Source of the DNA: Ichthyophonus hoferi
Taxonomy: Eukaryota; Opisthokonta; Ichthyosporea; Ichthyophonida; Ichthyophonidae
Length of the DNA stretch: 14,557 bases
NCBI GenBank assembly: GCA_002751075.1
Contig: NAOQ01000085.1
Location: 80,819-95,375 of the forward strand
Direction of reading: 5' to 3'
Made by a program: the position numbers and the translations under genes. The notes below the pieces were generated by a model. The model saw nothing but the letters and a program-made list of their open reading frames with translations, ran no database searches and had not been told where the DNA came from. Below are positions 13,369-14,557 of the stretch, in pieces. Within the stretch, counting starts at the first letter, position 1, and each line of letters begins with the position of its first letter.

Positions 13369-13428
13369 CATTAATAACGGGTATGTTCAGTTCAGTAGCA
13401 TGTAATATGATAACCAATAATGTAAACC
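13369..13428 (-). CDS. Doubtful internal exon encoding a hydrophobic segment
   Basis: This 60-nt block lies between a strong acceptor (TTTTCCTTCACAG ending at 13429) and donor GTAAAC (13368-13363). It is open in one frame only, encoding FTLLVIILHATELNIPVIN, a hydrophobic run like part of a signal peptide or membrane helix. No in-frame Met is seen upstream. Confidence 0.18.
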
Positions 13429-13476
13429 CTGTGAAGGAAAATTTAGAAAATTAAATAGTTCGTTAGCTGTTATCAG

Positions 13477-13486
13477 CTTTTATATA
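13477..13486 (-). promoter_or_regulatory. TATA-box-like site on the minus strand
   Basis: TATATAAAAG on the minus strand, in GC-richer surroundings than its AT-rich neighbours. It stands about 50 nt before the doubtful exon at 13428. In DNA this AT-rich such a word can occur by chance. Confidence 0.2.
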
Positions 13487-13489
13487 GCG

Positions 13490-14290
13490 TCCTCGGTATT
13501 TATATTTATGACCGTGTTTTCAATATTATTAATGAATGTCAAGTCAGACCAGCATAATATCACATAATTCTAAATCTTTTTTTTATTTCTCTTGAAGGAG
13601 TGCATAAAAATATCATAAGTAATGGATTATTGAACATCAATACTTCATTCAGTATTTCCACGACATAAGAAGAGAATATAAAAAGTTGCTGTTCGAACAA
13701 TATGTCAATATTCAAAGTCAGATAGCTTATTGGATAGGCAAACTTTTTATTTTTTAAAAGCGGCCTATTAAGGACTATATAGAAATATTAGATATAAAAT
13801 ACCACAGTATTAATAGCATTTTCTATTTATATACATACAGGCTTATATCGTTAGATGTGGAATCAATGTATATCGGCTTATCAAATATTTGTAAAACAGC
13901 TATCCACATACAGATAATTTTATATTCAATACCAGCATATTTATTTATTATATATCAATTTATAAAACAATGGACCGAGTTAAATGGAAAAGGTAAACCT
14001 TATTTTATCTCAAGTTGATGAGTATATTGATTAGGCAAAATATAGACATGCATATAAACATATACAGATTAGGGTTATCTATATAGTTTAGGATGCTTTA
14101 ATACAAAGCCAATAAAATGATTTAAGTCTGATTATATTTCACAGACTGTCTATTCACATATTTGTATTAGTATGACATAGCCCTAGAACTAAATTATAAA
14201 ATGAGTTCAATTCATTAAGAACTATTTTGCACACCAATTTCCTAACACAACAAGAGCTTCAAACATCCGATCAGTCCTAATCTACTACAA
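13490..14290. other. AT-rich stretch; COX17 3' flank with candidate poly(A) signals
   Basis: No gene is readable. Lying just downstream of the COX17 stop, it should include that gene's 3'UTR. Minus-strand candidates for polyadenylation are ATTAAA at 14102-14097 (about 190 nt after the stop) and overlapping AATAAATAAA at 13949-13940 (about 340 nt after). Confidence 0.4.
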
Positions 14291-14375
14291 CTAAATATTA
14301 AACCCATGGGATTTCATGCACTCCCTATGTGCTTCGATGAGGTCTCCGCATTTTTCCTCACCATTCTCCACAATG
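14291..14375 (-). CDS. COX17: COX17 cytochrome c oxidase copper chaperone, last coding exon
   Basis: COX17 carries Cu(I) in the mitochondrial intermembrane space to SCO1 and COX11 for cytochrome c oxidase assembly. This 85-nt exon encodes the C-terminal 27 residues, [20 protein letters not shown] then KSHGFNI and stop TAG (14293-14291). It aligns to the human C terminus ([27 protein letters not shown]) without gaps. It includes the second CX9C half (Cys, nine residues, Cys) of the coiled-coil-helix fold. The acceptor CAG at 14378-14376 leaves a single C, which would complete a split Cys codon, the conserved Cys just before IIEKGEE. The upstream exon with the copper-binding CC pair and first helix is not in the window; it should lie beyond 14557. 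Confidence 0.93.
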
Positions 14376-14519
14376 CTGCTTAGTTGGGGAATGTTAATAA
14401 ATTGAACTAATGATATGATAGGACATTTGGCAAGACGGCTAAATACATAAAGAAATAATCTAGGCAATCAAATGAAACAGAAAATTTAAAATGAGCATAG
14501 ACAGATCCTTACCATCTCA

Positions 14520-14524
<5 letters not shown>
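14376..14524 (-). other. COX17 intron (continues past right edge)
   Basis: AT-rich with no coding match. A GTAAGG donor-like word at 14514-14509 (minus) is preceded by a sequence that does not fit COX17, so I do not take it as the exon end. Confidence 0.6.

Positions 14525-14557
<33 letters not shown>
14525..14557. repeat. Run of 33 A at the window end
   Basis: An unbroken poly(A) run reaches the last base. Read on the gene strand it is poly(T) in the COX17 intron. It may be a genuine homopolymer, a retroposon tail on the plus strand, or the place where an assembly stopped. Confidence 0.8.

Noticed and set aside
13138-13371. Minus-strand open frame of 77 codons
   Set aside because: It is AT-rich and starts on the donor site of the candidate exon at 13428-13369. 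No family is recognised; it is more likely intron or intergenic sequence.

Overview
The window reads as nuclear DNA of an animal. It is AT-rich, its genes are split by GT-AG introns, and its two recognisable host genes are close to animal families: a DDX3/PL10/Ded1-type DEAD-box RNA helicase and the copper chaperone COX17. Intron sizes of about 0.25-0.75 kb, the metazoan-style helicase sequence and the copia-type retroelements would suit an early-branching animal such as a sponge. The sequence alone does not fix the species.

Layout, left to right. (1) Positions 1-771 are intron, with low-complexity A/T at the edge and a diverged three-copy tandem repeat. (2) Positions 772-4643 hold six coding exons of the helicase on the minus strand, starting near 4641 and running leftward out of the window. 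They encode about 504 residues with motifs Q, I, Ia, GG, Ib, II, III and IV. Motifs V and VI must lie beyond the left edge. Its introns hold a solo LTR with a perfect 5-bp target duplication, a 46-nt purine run and a 22-bp minisatellite. (3) Positions 4644-5240 are the 5' side of that gene, with an LTR-like or promoter-like block and two hairpins. (4) Positions 5240-12370 are two nested Ty1/copia fossils, both on the minus strand. The inner one (about 6097-11726) has both LTRs and all the usual domains in order. The outer one is split around it inside its integrase region. (5) Positions 12370-14290 are AT-rich, with a 263-bp pair of inverted ends and a doubtful two-exon minus-strand gene. (6) Positions 14291-14375 are the last coding exon of COX17 on the minus strand. 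The window ends in a run of 33 A.

The host genes share a strand but are not known to work together. DDX3 acts in mRNA translation and RNP remodelling; COX17 delivers copper for cytochrome c oxidase assembly in the mitochondrial intermembrane space. About half of the window is old mobile-element sequence lying between them. I see no CRISPR array, tRNA, rRNA or clear new defence or metabolic system.
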